From Pictodentalium vernedei (taxonomy: Eukaryota > Mollusca > Scaphopoda > Dentaliida > Dentaliidae), in the NCBI GenBank assembly GCA_031216915.1, contig CM062294.1, forward strand, positions 393,753,217-393,817,216: a stretch of DNA of 64,000 bases, written 5' to 3'. The number at the start of each line of letters is the position of its first letter. The stretch's first letter is position 1. Of the stretch, positions 9,856 to 21,829 are shown one piece after another. The notes under the pieces are model-generated. The model did not search any database, had not been told where the DNA came from, and was given only the letters and a program-made list of their open reading frames with translations. Position numbers and translations under genes: made by a program.

Positions 9856-12790
9856 TGCCGAAAAGTTGCCGTCGAAGAGAAGCTCCTCCGAGAACGAAGC
9901 GACTCTGAGAGAGTTCTTAACCTTACTATCCACGTGTGTGGATGTAGCTAGGGCTGCGTCACGTCTAACCAACTCCAATCAGCCACTGAAGGGCGGAGTT
10001 ATACGTGAACAAACTACTGCCCTCAAAAGAAATTACATTGAGAATAATATCCCGTAAATCTTTTCTTGAAGACGTAATGATAACGCCTCAGTAAGGCGGA
10101 TTACGTATGATAAAGCGTCTAAGTTAGGTCTACTATACATCATGTCGTTCCCAACATTGAAATTGGAAAAGACATAAACGGCGAAAAAGAATATATGCAG
10201 TCTTTAATCACACCGTCTAGACGCATATGAACTCTCGGTATGCCCTGCTCTGCCAAAATAAACTATTCGTATAAATGATAAAATGGCAGAAATGAGCAAC
10301 GCGGACAAGAAACTAAACTATCATGCTTGGTAGCAGGCTTGTATATATATATATATAGCGTCGAAAAATAAAACACATGTTGTAATGACAATATTGGACT
10401 GCGTCGGTAAGTCAGGGACAATGTCCCTGAACCGATCGAAAAATCCGAGTCCAATGACGCTATAAGTCTCTTATCCAAGATCGCAGCAATGAAGTCCGAA
10501 ATAACAATCACTGGAAGATAATGCCAGAAGATATGAAAGGCATCTTCCGATACTACTAAAGGGAAAACTCGAAATCTTTCGAATCCCTTTCGCCATCCTG
10601 TCGGACCCTATAAAGCGTTCGGTCGTCCGTACCTGATGCAAACGCGGACCGCACCGACCCAGCGCCGTCGGATAATTCCTGATTCGACCGAGAAACTGTC
10701 AATTGCTGGGATGCTGCGAAACAACTGTGCTAACTCGGATAGCACGTCTGTCACTGAGGCCTGAGGAGAAGCGGTCTTATGATGCATTGCCGCTGGAAGC
10801 TCCGTGATCGTTACCCCGTGCATACTACCAATATGCGAGCGAACGGAGTGTATAGGCCTCGTGTCCCTTGGCTACCGGATGGCGCGACCTATTCGCCGTG
10901 GAATCACTGAATGCCGAAACTGATCGGATACTCGAGGTCACGTAGCCAATGTGCGGTCGTGTGCCCTGCTGTGAGGATGAGGAAGCATTAAGGACAGTCT
11001 CTCGGACTGTCAATATAACGGAGCGTCCCGACCGACGGACATATGCTCCGAATGTAAAATATCTGAACCACAACATGCGGTCCCCTATGTTGTTGGACGA
11101 GAGAGGGACCTCTCTCGCTCACAGCCCGGACGGACCTGGACAAGCCAGGAACCGGACTAACAGGCTTCCTCCGATCTGTCCTCAATCTGCCGTCACTGGG
11201 TGAGTACTAAAGTAATTAAAGTGCTCGCATCACCCAAATCTCCTTCCTAGACCACAACGGACGAACCCGGCAGCCGAACCATTCGATGAATGTACGCTAC
11301 ACCGGGTGAGCTAGCGAATGTCACTCCGTAGGCGATAGACATATTCCATGAGCACTTATTGCCGCTAGCTCTTCATTAACTATGACGACAGAGGCACACT
11401 TTGAAAGACATCTCCATAACTCTTCGAACAAGAAACCACAAATGCTTGGTTAGCAAGCATAAAATAATAATATATATATATAGCGTCGTTCAATAATTCG
11501 AAAGTTTGTGTGACATTATTGGACTATGTCGGAACTGAGGGACGATGTCCCTGAACCGAACCAAAAATTTCTAAGTCCACCGACGCTATCACTTTCTTAT
11601 CCGGCATCGCAGCATTCTGGTCCGACGAAAGAAGCTGTAGAAGACCAAGTCAGATGACATACACAACAGCATATGTTGTTCCGAAAGGGAAAGCTCGAAA
11701 TCCTCCGAATCCCTTTCGGTATCCCGTCGGACCGGATGAAACTTTCGGACGTCCGTACCCGCTTCCGCGGAGCGTCCCGACCCAGCATCGTCGGATAAAA
11801 TATGTGCGACAGATTCAGTTGATGTTGGGATGCTGCGATAAACTGTGCTATTAAGGAAAGCACATCCGTTCCCGAGGCCTGTGCAGTAGCGGTCTTACGA
11901 TGCATTGCCGCCGGAAGCTCCGTGTACGTTGACTCCCGCACACTTCCTATGCGAACGTCCGGAGTCTGCAGGCCTCGTGTCCCTGGCTACCGGATGGTGT
12001 GACCTGGTCGCCGAAGAATCCTTGATCGGCGAAGCTGGTAATATATCGGCGGTCACGCAGCCAAGGTGCGGTCGTGTGCGCTGACGAGAAGAGGAAGCCT
12101 TAGCAGTCTCCGCGGACTGCCTATACAACGGAGCGTCCCGAACGACGGACATATGCTCCGCTTGCGACACATTTTGTACCACAACATCTGGGGCCAGATG
12201 TTGTTGAACGAGAGAGGGGCCTCTCTCGCTTGCCATCCGGATGGACCGGAACGAGCTATGAACCGGACTAAAAGACTTCCTCCGTTCTCCCTCCGATCCG
12301 CCGTCACTGGGTGTGCATTAGGTTAATTTATAGTGCTCGCATCACCCCAAAATTCCTTCTAGACCGCAACGGACGAACCCGGTTGCCGAACCATTCGGTG
12401 AATGGACGCTACACCGGGCGAGCTAGCGGACGTCAAAGGCCGTCGAACCTACTAGGGTCCTCTTAGGCAATTGGCGTATTTACATGAGCACTTTTCCGCT
12501 AGCCCTTCATTAATTGTGACGACGGAGGCACACTGTTGGAAGACATCACAGATACATCACCCTAATCTTGATCGTCTGAAATAGAAATTGATAAAGTAGA
12601 GTGACCCTGCGGGGAAAGGACCGGAGTGTCCAAATCCCCAATAACATACCGTGACATACGCTTCCCATATTGTCATCGAAATCATACGATACAGAACAGG
12701 AGTTAATGCGAGTACACTGACCACATATAGAATGATAATAAAGTCAGAGGAAGACTTCCTCTTCAAACAATTGATCAATATCCTTTCAAT
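9856..12790 (-). pseudogene. Copy B gag remnant containing a 1.1 kb tandem duplication
   Basis: Matches gag of copy C (41160-42980) but is about 1.1 kb longer because one segment is present twice, at about 10290-11410 and 11411-12560. Paired landmarks include the TATATATA tract before AGCGTCG (10340 and 11470), the TGTCCCTGAACCGA stretch (10423 and 11549) and the GAGAGAGG..CCTCTCTC hairpin (about 11099 and 12209). Stops and indels are frequent. Copy E has a similar duplication. Confidence 0.75.
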
Positions 12791-13682
12791 GTGAAAAGAA
12801 AACAAGTCCTGGTACTCGCACTAACCCCTGACAATCAAAATACATAATAATAATATGATCCATTAATATAGAAAAAATAATTGAAATCAAAATATTTTGA
12901 AAAAATATTTTTTCAGAACAGCCCAAGTTCCTGAAAAGTAACGTTGAGCCCCAATGGATCCCAAGCCTAAGTGTGGACAAAAATTTTAAAAATATTTTAA
13001 ACAATTTATTCAACACTTACGAACAATAATAATGTATCTAGTTATGATTAAAATAACATCAAGATATTATTTTTTAGAAATCCCCCCCTCACACAGAGGG
13101 CTGTTGTAAATGTAAACAATGAGTGTAAAAACACTAAAATAAGACTCCAGGCACCCAGGCCCGAAATCAGTTACCAAAAATACACTATCTGATGCAAAAC
13201 AGAGACTTCCAGGGAAGAAACTGCAGAACATCAGATGGTAGATGCAGAACACAACGCCTAACCACCCGTAGGTGAAGACGTAAACATGGGGAAAGAACAG
13301 AATTCATTCTGTTATTCAGCTAAAACTCCCAAGAAAATTTAGTAATAATAATTACAAAAACTATGCCAAAAGCATGGGAGAATAGCAAGGGGGGACTTAA
13401 AGGACAGGGAGAGAGGAAAACACTTAAAAAACAGTGTAACTAAACAATCAGAATGACAACAAAATGGCTGCTGCCTCGAAAATAGGTAACTTAACATAAT
13501 TTCATTAAAAAATTTTAAGTTACAGCCCTGATAATATTCTGTCACACATTTTTTTCCTCTCCTCCTTCTCTATCCTCCTTAGAATCACCATTTCACTAAT
13601 ATTTATGTGTCTGGCATCATTTAAACTGAGATTTATAAGCACAAAGATCAGTCAGATGTTAACTGATGAAGGGCCAAACTTA

Positions 13683-13882
13683 GAATGATTAATGGCGCCA
13701 ATTTCGGAACGTCCTTGACACTGCGCATGCGCAGTAGGGGCGAAGTGTGGAGGGCCTTTCAGGACATGTTTTCTTTGGTTTTAGATGCAAATTTTGGGGA
13801 TTGGGGGGCAAAATTTGTGTTTGGCCCTATATTTTAAGAGTTAGCACCAGCTATGTCTGGGTCATTGGTACAGTATAAAAAT
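13683..13882. repeat. Right inverted terminal repeat of copy B
   Basis: Inverted complement of 6965-7190, carrying the GCGCATGCGC palindrome at 13720-13735. Because DIRS elements are transcribed from this side, the promoter is likely to lie in or near it; that is inferred. Confidence 0.88.
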
Positions 13883-14281
13883 ATATAAACGAGAATATAT
13901 AAAACACAGTCCTGTTATTATACGATCTTCAGATCCATAATTCCAGTCACAGGAAAACCATTATCGACGAGTTAAAATATCACTGTTACTGAGCAAAGAT
14001 GGCACACATCCACGTGTGTGGATAATCAAAAGAATGACGAATTTACGCATTGCGCACTGTTTTACGGTAGTCGTGGATTTGTACTATGGAAGAGCTTCCC
14101 ATACTGGGCGTGCGCCCATGGCGCTCGACCCAGTTTTGGCTTATTTTTTCGTGGTGTTTTTACACCACTTTTCTTTCCCAAATCTTGAGAAAGATTAAAA
14201 TAGAGAGTGTTTTATCCGAGTTAGGTTCTTCCACTGTAGTGCAAGCCTGTAGTAAACAATTGAGGCAGGTTGATAAGAAAT
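13883..14281. repeat. Right terminal region of copy A, beyond nested copy B
   Basis: Resumes copy A after B and matches 51198-51602 of copy D: AAAACACAGTCCTGTTATTA, then a CACTCGACCCAG-like stretch, then GTAAACAATTG and TTGATAAGAAA at the end. It is the inverted counterpart of the left end seen in copy D (33902-34080). Confidence 0.85.
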
Positions 14282-15510
14282 AAGCAGACTATCGACAAAA
14301 GAATGAAGTCCCCAGTGGGTTAATTTGGCGACTAAATTTACCCTTTGTGAACCTCAATATGTATCAAGGTCTCAGACCTAAACAGAAAGAAGTACCCATG
14401 GGATAAACTGGCTCTCTGTATGGGATAACATTAGCATATTCACTCTCTGGGAACCTCATTCTGCAAATGGCAGATTGCTTATTTCCAGGCTGGTATATGT
14501 ATCATCCCTGAAGAGGAACAAGGTGCCATCTGCAATGCTAAAGCACTGCAGATGGCATCTTGTTCCATTTCAAGGGATGATATAAAGCTTTATGAATCAC
14601 CTCGCCGATTGTCTAGTTTCTTTATTTGGTGAACATCAACCAAACTCCGTCATTAAACCTGATACACTCCTCCCACTGGCACTGGCAAATGCAAAATACA
14701 TTAGGAACGAATACACGAGAGCCTCACAGTTACAGTTCTCAGAATGTAAAATCTTCTCCACAAGTGAACTTCTGGCGAAAAAGGGTACACGCTGCCCTCA
14801 ACTTCTGGCCCTGTATCTTGCATATCTGTAAAATAATTGTTTGCAGGTGTCATTTTCTCGGTATGTTAGGTAAAGGCATAACCTGCAGGTCCATGAGTGG
14901 TCACAGTGCTGACACTTATCATATCCAATAGAACTCTAACATGGTATGTTTAGTTCTGTTTGCAGGGCAAAATGCAATTCATGACTTGTCAGGTGCAACT
15001 CAATATTATAACACTGATTTGCATATTACAATGCAAGTTCGATACCCCCATCTCAAGATTTTGTCAAGGTGCATGCCTGAAAATATCAAGTCAGGAAACA
15101 AACAAGACTACCAGTATATACATATGTTGAGTAATATTCTGGATATCCTTGGGAAAGTTGAATGACATAATAACTTTCTGGAAAGTATTGCCTATGATAA
15201 CAAGCAAAAGGAGAAAAAAAGGCACGTTCTCAGGCATTTTTGCTCTGAAAAACAGACGAGGGAGGGAGGCTTTTGTTATTTTGGAGGTTTTCTTCTCAAT
15301 TCTATGAATTTAAAATCATAAGTTAATTCTTATATTCCTAAGTCTTTTTGCCTGTTGTACACACTCATATGGCTCTTCGAAAGTGAGCATTTCACAAGAC
15401 TATGAAGTTACAAATCAAACAAAATCAAGTTAGGCCTATTAAAAATATTTCTTGTTTCTCATGCAATTTTCTATCAATTTCATGATGAGGGCGAGAGGCT
15501 TTTTATTTCT
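14282..15510. other. Intergenic stretch with one long hairpin
   Basis: About 1.2 kb with no coding region I can support; short frames lack recognisable motifs. The only structure is the hairpin at 14500-14583, listed separately. Confidence 0.6.
14500..14583. repeat. Near-perfect hairpin of about 84 nt
   Basis: The left arm ATCATCCCTGAAGAGGAACA and onward pairs with the right arm ending TTCAAGGGATGAT. The stem is about 38-40 bp with a few mismatches and closes on a tiny loop (TGCTAAAGCA). Size and shape fit a microRNA-like precursor or a miniature inverted-repeat remnant. Only the fold potential is seen here. Confidence 0.7.
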
Positions 15511-16140
15511 TTTTAGCTTAACTTTGACATAGTCAAATTTGAGGTTATGCCATGACCCGTTGTCCATCTGTACGGTGTCAACAATTCAATGCGGCTCGGG
15601 CTAGAAGCCGTATTTTTGAACCGATCTTTACAAAACTTCTTGGGTACCTTTGTTATCACCGCGGGTCGAGAATGAGAATGAGTGTTTTTGGGTGCGGTCC
15701 AAAATTAGTGCAATCAGTTTTTTGTACAGAACTTCTGTATGAAAGTTCTGATTTGAATAAATTTTTGTATGAATTTTTAGTAACATGGAATACATCACAT
15801 AAAATACGTGTTTTTTTCTCGTGCTGAAATTATGCAAATTGAGATGAACTTTGATTTATTCAGTGCTACTTATACACAGTAAGTGCACATGTCAATACAG
15901 CTCGGGCTAGGGGCTGTACTTATGAACCGATCTTCACAAAACTTCTTAGGTACCTTTGTTATCACCTTTTGAAGAGAACGAGTGTTTTTGGGTGCGGTCC
16001 AAAATTAAAGATGGCTGCCGTGGCCATTTTGTACCAAAATTAGGTACAATCAGTTTTTTGTACAGAAGTTCTAGGACTATGTTTGTTATCATCATGGGAT
16101 GGTAACGAGTGCTTTTGGGCTCGGCTGTGTTAATATTTGG
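15511..16140 (-). mobile_element. Tandem-repeat element gamma-1, minus orientation
   Basis: On the minus strand the 3' end is a hairpin (AAATTTGAC TAT GTCAAA) followed by GTTAAGCTAAAAA, the same ending as the elements at 18098, 28485, 30176 and 49061. About two copies of a unit of roughly 300 bp (CAGCTCGGGCTAG, TTCTTGGGTACCTTTGTTATC) follow. The 5' end is not clear. Related units in the opposite orientation lie at 55690-56175. Confidence 0.6.
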
Positions 16141-17576
16141 TGTTGTTTGGGGAGGGTAAACATTATTAGCACAACCCAGTTTTCTATTTCCAATGAGAAA
16201 AATAAAACCTCCTTGACCGTGGGAACCCTATGAGCTTAAGATAAACAATTCAAATACCTATATTTTAAGAATGACTGGACAAATATTGATTAATTAATAG
16301 GAATCAACCATAGAAGGGTTTGAATCAAGCAGGCCAAAACAATTGCTAACATTTGGCTTATGATGCACCATACAAGGATCCCCATTGTAATATTAACCCC
16401 ATGGAGATTTTTTTCTAGTTTAGCATCCAACTGTCCCCCACCTTTACAATACTTCACCTGTACATTTGTTACAGGCTATGGTCAGTATTTAGGTACAGAC
16501 CTTTTACAATACATTAAATGTACCTTTGTTATCAGGTCATTACCTAGATGTGTTTCATTGCTGTGTCACATACTATACATGTACATGTCTTACACAAGTT
16601 GAGCTACAGTGTATTTGACAGTTTCATTTATTTTTGTTAATGCTAGCTCTGTTAAGCAAGATATATTTGGTCAAATCTGCAAAGACATAAGCCTGTTACA
16701 GGTATTTTCAAGTTGGGAATTTTGAGTTGTTGCACTCTCCCTCCCCACCCCACCCCGCCCTCACCCCACCACCACCTCACCCACCCACCCCCCCCCCCCC
16801 ACCCCATAAAATACATAAAAACAGTCAGGCAAGTTCTTGTCATGACTGAGCAAAGACATATTTTTTCAAAGGGTCGACAACCAAATAATGTCCTTGCATA
16901 CATATAGTTTAGTGTTGAATTATTTTTGCTCGTTAAAATTTGCTCATTTGCTTTTGACTTGTTACATTATATGGTAGAGTACCTCTCCCATAAATTGTGA
17001 CAAGAAAACTCCACATAGACTTAATAATTTCACTTCAAAGATAATATGAAGCAAAGCCACAGAATATGAAGCCTTTAAGTTAGGGCACCTGCACTTCATA
17101 AAGACCAAATATGGGCTTCCAGCACTCTACCAGTTAAACGGCAGGATTAATAAACTCAGTATATTGAGTTTAAATCCTATTTTTGCTATCCAGTGCAACC
17201 CATCCTGACACCATGTCATTTGTAATCTTTGTACAGATCCATGTTTCAAGATTAGGCAAACTAACCTGAAGGTTCAGCTCCTCCACTATTTTTCTTTTGA
17301 CATTTTCCAAACTGAAATAAAAAACAAGTTCAGATATTAAGTCTAAACAAGTTCAGATATTAAGTCTTAAGTTTTTCTACTCTAATATTATTATAGCTGA
17401 ACGATTTCCAAACTACATATGCATTCTGGACACACCCACGACCATAACCTTACTTTTTCAACACTATGTTCTTGAAGGAACTGTATCACTGTAAGGTTTC
17501 TGCTGCTAGGGTGGATTCAGGTCTGTTGACCCAATGCAATTTGCTCACTGATCATACTCCACAGCTGATCCTTTCA
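16141..17576. other. Intergenic stretch, low-complexity C-rich tract inside
   Basis: No supportable gene. It includes the C-rich tract at 16737-16805 and a short direct repeat of CAAGTTCAGATATTAAGTCT near 17327-17366. Otherwise AT-rich and unremarkable. Confidence 0.55.
16737..16805. repeat. C-rich tract; minus strand could form G-quadruplexes
   Basis: Consists of CCCC and CCC blocks separated by one to three bases, ending in a C run of about 13. The complementary strand therefore has many G runs of three or more with short loops. An apparent glycine/tryptophan-rich reading frame over it is a composition artefact. Confidence 0.8.
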
Positions 17577-17868
17577 ATATATTTAATTATTGGAGTTAAC
17601 AACACTTTTGACTGCCAAGGTCACCTTGTGTCAGACAGTTTTATGGGTGGAGGAAGCTGGAGTACCCAGAGAGAACCACCAAGAAAAAGGTGCAGCAATG
17701 ACAGGCAGTATGACCTTAGTACACAATGCCACTATGCCCCCACATGGGTAATCGGGATTAAGTGCCTTGCCCAAGGACAAAATGCAGTTATCCCCAGGTA
17801 GGGGGCAAACCGTGAACCTCTTGGTTTGAAGTTCAATGCCATAACCACTGAGGCACCAGGTTCCCCCT
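17577..17868 (-). mobile_element. Old SINE copy, tRNA-derived family
   Basis: Shares GGTGGAGGAAGC.GGAGTACC, GAGAGAACCACC and the TGCCTTGCCCAAGGACA block with the better copy at 19723-20088. At the right end the tRNA-like head is decayed (TGCCTCAGTGGT resembles an A box, the B box is poor). No clean target duplication was found. Confidence 0.65.
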
Positions 17869-18097
17869 TCAATAGATGAGGGAGTCAATATTTTATGATC
17901 ACGGTCAATATTTTGTAGACTTCTTATCAGCAAAGCCTATAATGTAAGCATATTTTTTTAAGCCAATGCATCTAGTTGGAGCTGTTAAGTAAAAATAGCA
18001 CACTTCTGATAAACCTGCTCACAACACATTCACACAATACTTGCTGTGTAGTATTTTATATATGCAGAGACTAATTTCTGTTGCATTACTTCTCTAG

Positions 18098-20221
18098 ATG
18101 AAAGTGTCAATGACACTGTAGCTCAACAAGACAAACTTGAACTTGGTAAGTTATACATGAAATGGCAAAATTGAAGATCATTGGTACCAATGTTATTTGA
18201 TGAAATTTCAACATAACAGCATTGTGTGTGTACAACGTCAGAGTAATCCATGCATTTTTAAATGTAAACTGTAAGACTGGCTAAAGGAAGAATGTTGATA
18301 CACAAATGCAGTTTGTTCAGAGGTTACTGTAAATGGCAACTTTTTTTCACAGAAATGAATGCTAATCAATAACTCTTATCTAAAGGTCTTGCCAAATGGG
18401 CACACCCAGTTCAAAAACAATCCTATGATAAATGTGGCCTGTAGGCCATGTCAAAGAATGTTGATGCACAAATGCAATAAATTCAAAGATTGTTGCTAAC
18501 AGCAACATTTTTGATTGAAATGAAAAGAAAATCAATAGCTCCTATCTTTGTCACCCTGCATAAGCATACAATGTTTCAAAACAACCTGATAATGAATGTG
18601 CCCTCTGAGGCATGCCAAAGGAAGATATTAAAGCATAAATGCACTAAGTAGAAGGTCATTGCTTGTGGCAATGGGTTTTTTTAGGGGTTTTTTTATGGAA
18701 ATTCATAAATATACCCTGCAGAGAGTGCAAAAGTGATAAGTTGATACACAAATTCAGAAAGTTCAAAGGCTAGTGATAACAACAATAATTTTTATGGAAA
18801 TGAAAAAAAGCAATAGCTCACATCTAGAGGTCACCCCGAACACACATACCAAGTTTCAAAGTGATCTGATCATAAATGTGCCCTGAAGGGTGTGCCAAAG
18901 GGAAATATTGAGGTCTGACTAAACCAAGTTCAAAGGTCAGCGGCAACATTTTTTGACAGAAATGGAAGAAAATCGACGGCTCCCATATAGATGTCACCCC
19001 ACACAAGCACACCAAGTTTGCAAGCGATCCAATCAAAAATGTGCCCAGCAGGGTGTGTCAAAGGGAAATATTGATGCTTAACTGCACTAAGTTTTTACTA
19101 AGTTCATTGAAGGTCATTGCCAGTGGCAACATTTTTTGACGGAAATCGAAGAAAATCGAAAGCTCCCATCTAGAGTAACCCCAAACAAGCATACAAAGTT
19201 TCAAACCGATCTGATCATAAATGTGCCATGTAGGGCATGCCAAACAAATATATTGATGCCTGTCTGAACTAAGTTCAAAGATCGTTGCCAGCGGCAACAT
19301 TTTTTGATGGACGGAAATGGAAGAAAATCAATAGCTCTCATCTAGAGGTCACCCCAAACAAGCATGACAGGTTTCAAAGCAATCTGATTATAAATGTGCC
19401 CCGTAGGGTGTGCCAAAGAGAAATATTGAGGTCTGACTAAACTAAGTTCTAAGAACATTGGCGGAAATGGAAGAAAATCGATAGCTCCCATCTGGAGGTC
19501 ACCCCAAAGAAGCATGCCAGGTTTCACAGCAATCCGATCATAAATGCGACCTGTCAGGTGTGCCAGGGAAATATTGAGGTCTGACTAAACTAAGTTCTAA
19601 GAACGTTGGCCACAGGCAACATTTTTCGACGGAAATTGAAAAAAATCGATAGCTCCCATCTAGAGGTCACTCCAAACAAGCATACCAAGTTTCATGCGAT
19701 CTGATCATAAATGCGACCTGTGTTATTTATTTATTTATTGATGTTTAAGGTCACATATTTATGCAGAATGGCTAATCACGACCGTGACAGTTTTACGGGT
19801 GGAGGAAGGCGGAGTACCCGGAGAGAACCACCGAGCAACGACGAGCAGCTGCCAGCTCCCCAACATCGTAACTCCGCACTGTAGCACAGGCAAGGTTAGA
19901 TTGGTTGAAGACATGCGTACCATCGACGTGCAGTACGCCTTAGTACACGGCGTCATTGTGCCCCCACATGGGCAATGGGGGTGAAGTGTCTTGCCCAAGG
20001 ACACAACGCGGTTGCAGCAGGTGGGATTCGAACTGAGGACCTCTCGGCTTGCAGCCTGCACCTCTACCTACTGGGCCACCGTGCCCCCATGCGACCTGTG
20101 AGGTGTGCCAAAGGAAATTGTGCACGTACGTATGTACTAACGTACGTACATACGTACATACACCAAAGGAAGAGAAGTGATGGGAATAGCTCAGCTTGAC
20201 TATGTCAAGTTGAGCTAAAAA
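18098..20221 (+). mobile_element. Tandem-repeat element beta-1 with 3' hairpin
   Basis: Starts ATGAAAGTGTCAATGACACT, whose AGTGTCA-A-TGACACT folds back, followed by GTAGCTCAACAAGAC. The core has about eight units of roughly 165-180 bp (landmarks ATCTGATCATAAATGTGCC and ACATTTTTTGACGGAAATGG). The 3' end is the hairpin TAGCTCAGCTTGAC TAT GTCAAGTTGAGCTA followed by AAAAA. The 5' AGCTCAAC motif is complementary to the 3' arm GTTGAGCT. A SINE sits inside its last unit. It has no coding capacity. The build resembles Helentron/HINE-type elements; that class assignment is inferred. Confidence 0.65.
19723..20088 (-). mobile_element. tRNA-derived SINE with 12-bp target duplication
   Basis: A 366-bp retroposon on the minus strand inside element beta-1. 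The head at 20088 begins GGGGGCACGGTGGCCCAGTA. It has an A-box match (TGGCCCAGTAGG) and a B-box match (AGTTCGAATCC), the internal RNA polymerase III promoter of a tRNA-derived SINE. The tail at 19723 is (AATA)n on the minus strand. The 12-base sequence ATGCGACCTGTG is repeated exactly on both sides (19711-19722 and 20089-20100), as left by target-primed reverse transcription. Related older copies lie at 17577-17868 and 32584-32893. I do not assign a named family. Confidence 0.88.
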
Positions 20222-21824
20222 AACATAATTGATTTTATTACGAGCCTATTACTTTTCCTCCAGTTCCATATTTACAAATCTGTAGGGAACATGTGTTCCA
20301 TACTGATTTCAGTTTACAGACTATTTTTGTACCCGACGTCATGGACCCATTTTTGTAATCAGACACTCAAAATATTGCATTCTGATCTAGATCAGTTCAG
20401 AAGCAGCCGTGATAGCCTATAATTAGAATGTTAACTAAAAAATATTTTTGTACAAATCCACCAAAATTAACGAAATTAAACTTACTCAATAATTTGACAA
20501 TAAATGGAGACTGATTTTGAAGTGAATATCTCTCAGATAACGGCAGCTAATTTCTTAAAAATACTACTAAATAACCTATTTGGACATAATTTCCATTTCC
20601 ATTTCTCTGTTTATGTATAAATCTGTCATACGTGTTTGCCAAAATTTGTTTTTGTTTTTATTTCAGGCAGACATCAGAACTCTCAAATTCTACAAAAAAG
20701 ACTGAATTTTTAAATTAATGGATTCTATGTCACAGAGGCATGTAATAAACAAAGAATGCCATGATGTGTGAATGCCTTCATCAATATGGCACTCATGACA
20801 TCACAGAAGGATACAACTCGAGGCTGTGCCTCTCGTTCTTTCCTTCCACACTGGCACTCATGCCGTGCTCATGAATACATTCACACATCTTGACGTTCTG
20901 TGTATATCTTAGGTGCAAGGAAATGGGGGTTTCTGGGAAACAAACTTCAAGATATTCTTTTAACCCTTTACGCAATGCACATGACCTCAAAATTTATTAT
21001 TTCACATAGCATTTTTTCCAATTTTTTAAACAAGTTCAACAAAACCATATCATGTGACTCCTTGTCAAGCTCATTCCAATGAGGCCACATGATAAAGTTT
21101 GGGTGAAATTTAAAAAAGAAAAAAAATTTTCATCTCAATTTGTATATTACGCAAGTGGATGTAGGCTATCCATTAGGTAGGCTAACAGGACATTTATTTT
21201 GTCCCCTCTACCCTGATCCCAAAATACATGGTATTGTGTCTGAGCTGGAATATTTTTCCAAAACCTACATGTACTTTCCTCGTATGGCCAGAGACTCTAA
21301 AATCATACTCATTCTACAAGACTGCTGACTTGTCCATCAAAAAAATATTATTTTTCTATACTAGAATAAACTCCGTGCAAGTGTGGAATTTAGAAGAAAC
21401 CAGTGATAATGAAGAAATATGTACATTCTGATGTACAGCATCCTGCGTTATTAAGCGGGATCGCCTGAATTCCACAAAAGAGCTATCGCTTATCCATGTT
21501 AAGTTTATCCGGGGTTCCTTATGCATTATATTTTAAAAAGAAAACTTAATCAGAGGTTAACTTTGAAACAATGTCCGAGAAATTAAATCTTCTGCTTATT
21601 GATTGTAAGTCACCTGAAAGCCTCTGTTCATTCTTTTTAACACCTTTTGGCTTTATTTAGTACACAGGAAACATTTTGAATTTAAAATTATTGAATACAC
21701 CAAGCTTCAGATGGATTGAGAGAAGTAACAATTTTGCAAAAATAATACACAGCAATTCCCTCAGTTTACATCAGCATTCCCTCAGTTTTTTTCATTTCAC
21801 AAAAATAAAGAACTTCAGCGTCTG
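20222..21824. other. Intergenic stretch
   Basis: About 1.6 kb of AT-rich sequence between element beta-1 and the XPG-nuclease transposon. No frame with a recognisable domain, no strong repeat and no RNA gene is seen. Confidence 0.55.
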
Positions 21825-21829
21825 ATACT

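Larger units (their letters stand above)
6965..13882 (-). mobile_element. DIRS-type retrotransposon copy B (family II), complete but heavily decayed, nested in copy A
   Basis: Full-length family II element inside copy A. It starts GTTAAAAAATTTATAG at 6965 and ends CAGTATAAAAAT at 13882, the same termini as copy C. The flanks (AATGTGGTTGAAA on the left, CGAGAATATATAAAACAC on the right) are nearly contiguous in copy D at 51180-51210, an empty site. No target duplication is obvious, as expected for a tyrosine-recombinase element. Compared with copy C, B lacks about 1.2 kb covering the RT region (join near 9855) and carries a 1.1 kb tandem duplication inside gag. No frame longer than 114 codons remains. 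Confidence 0.9.
1..14281 (-). mobile_element. DIRS-type retrotransposon copy A (family I), partial, with two nested insertions
   Basis: Tyrosine-recombinase retrotransposon read on the minus strand. From right to left it has a terminal repeat (13883-14281), a repeat-bearing 5' reading frame, Gag, RT, RNase H and the start of a tyrosine recombinase that runs off the left edge. It is interrupted by a hAT-like element (378-2326) and by DIRS copy B (6965-13882). The host sequence matches copy D segment by segment on both sides of each insertion, which fixes the joins. DIRS elements replicate by RT and integrate with a tyrosine recombinase instead of a DDE integrase. Frameshifts in Gag and pol show this copy is dead. 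Family assignment is from the protein motifs below; the left end lies outside the window. Confidence 0.88.

Noticed and set aside
16652-16907. Glycine/tryptophan-rich and proline-rich frames
   Set aside because: Translations of the C-rich tract; no codon structure outside it.
20030-20088. Functional tRNA gene
   Set aside because: A and B boxes are present but the sequence is the head of a SINE with an (AATA)n tail and target duplication; a cloverleaf is not convincing.
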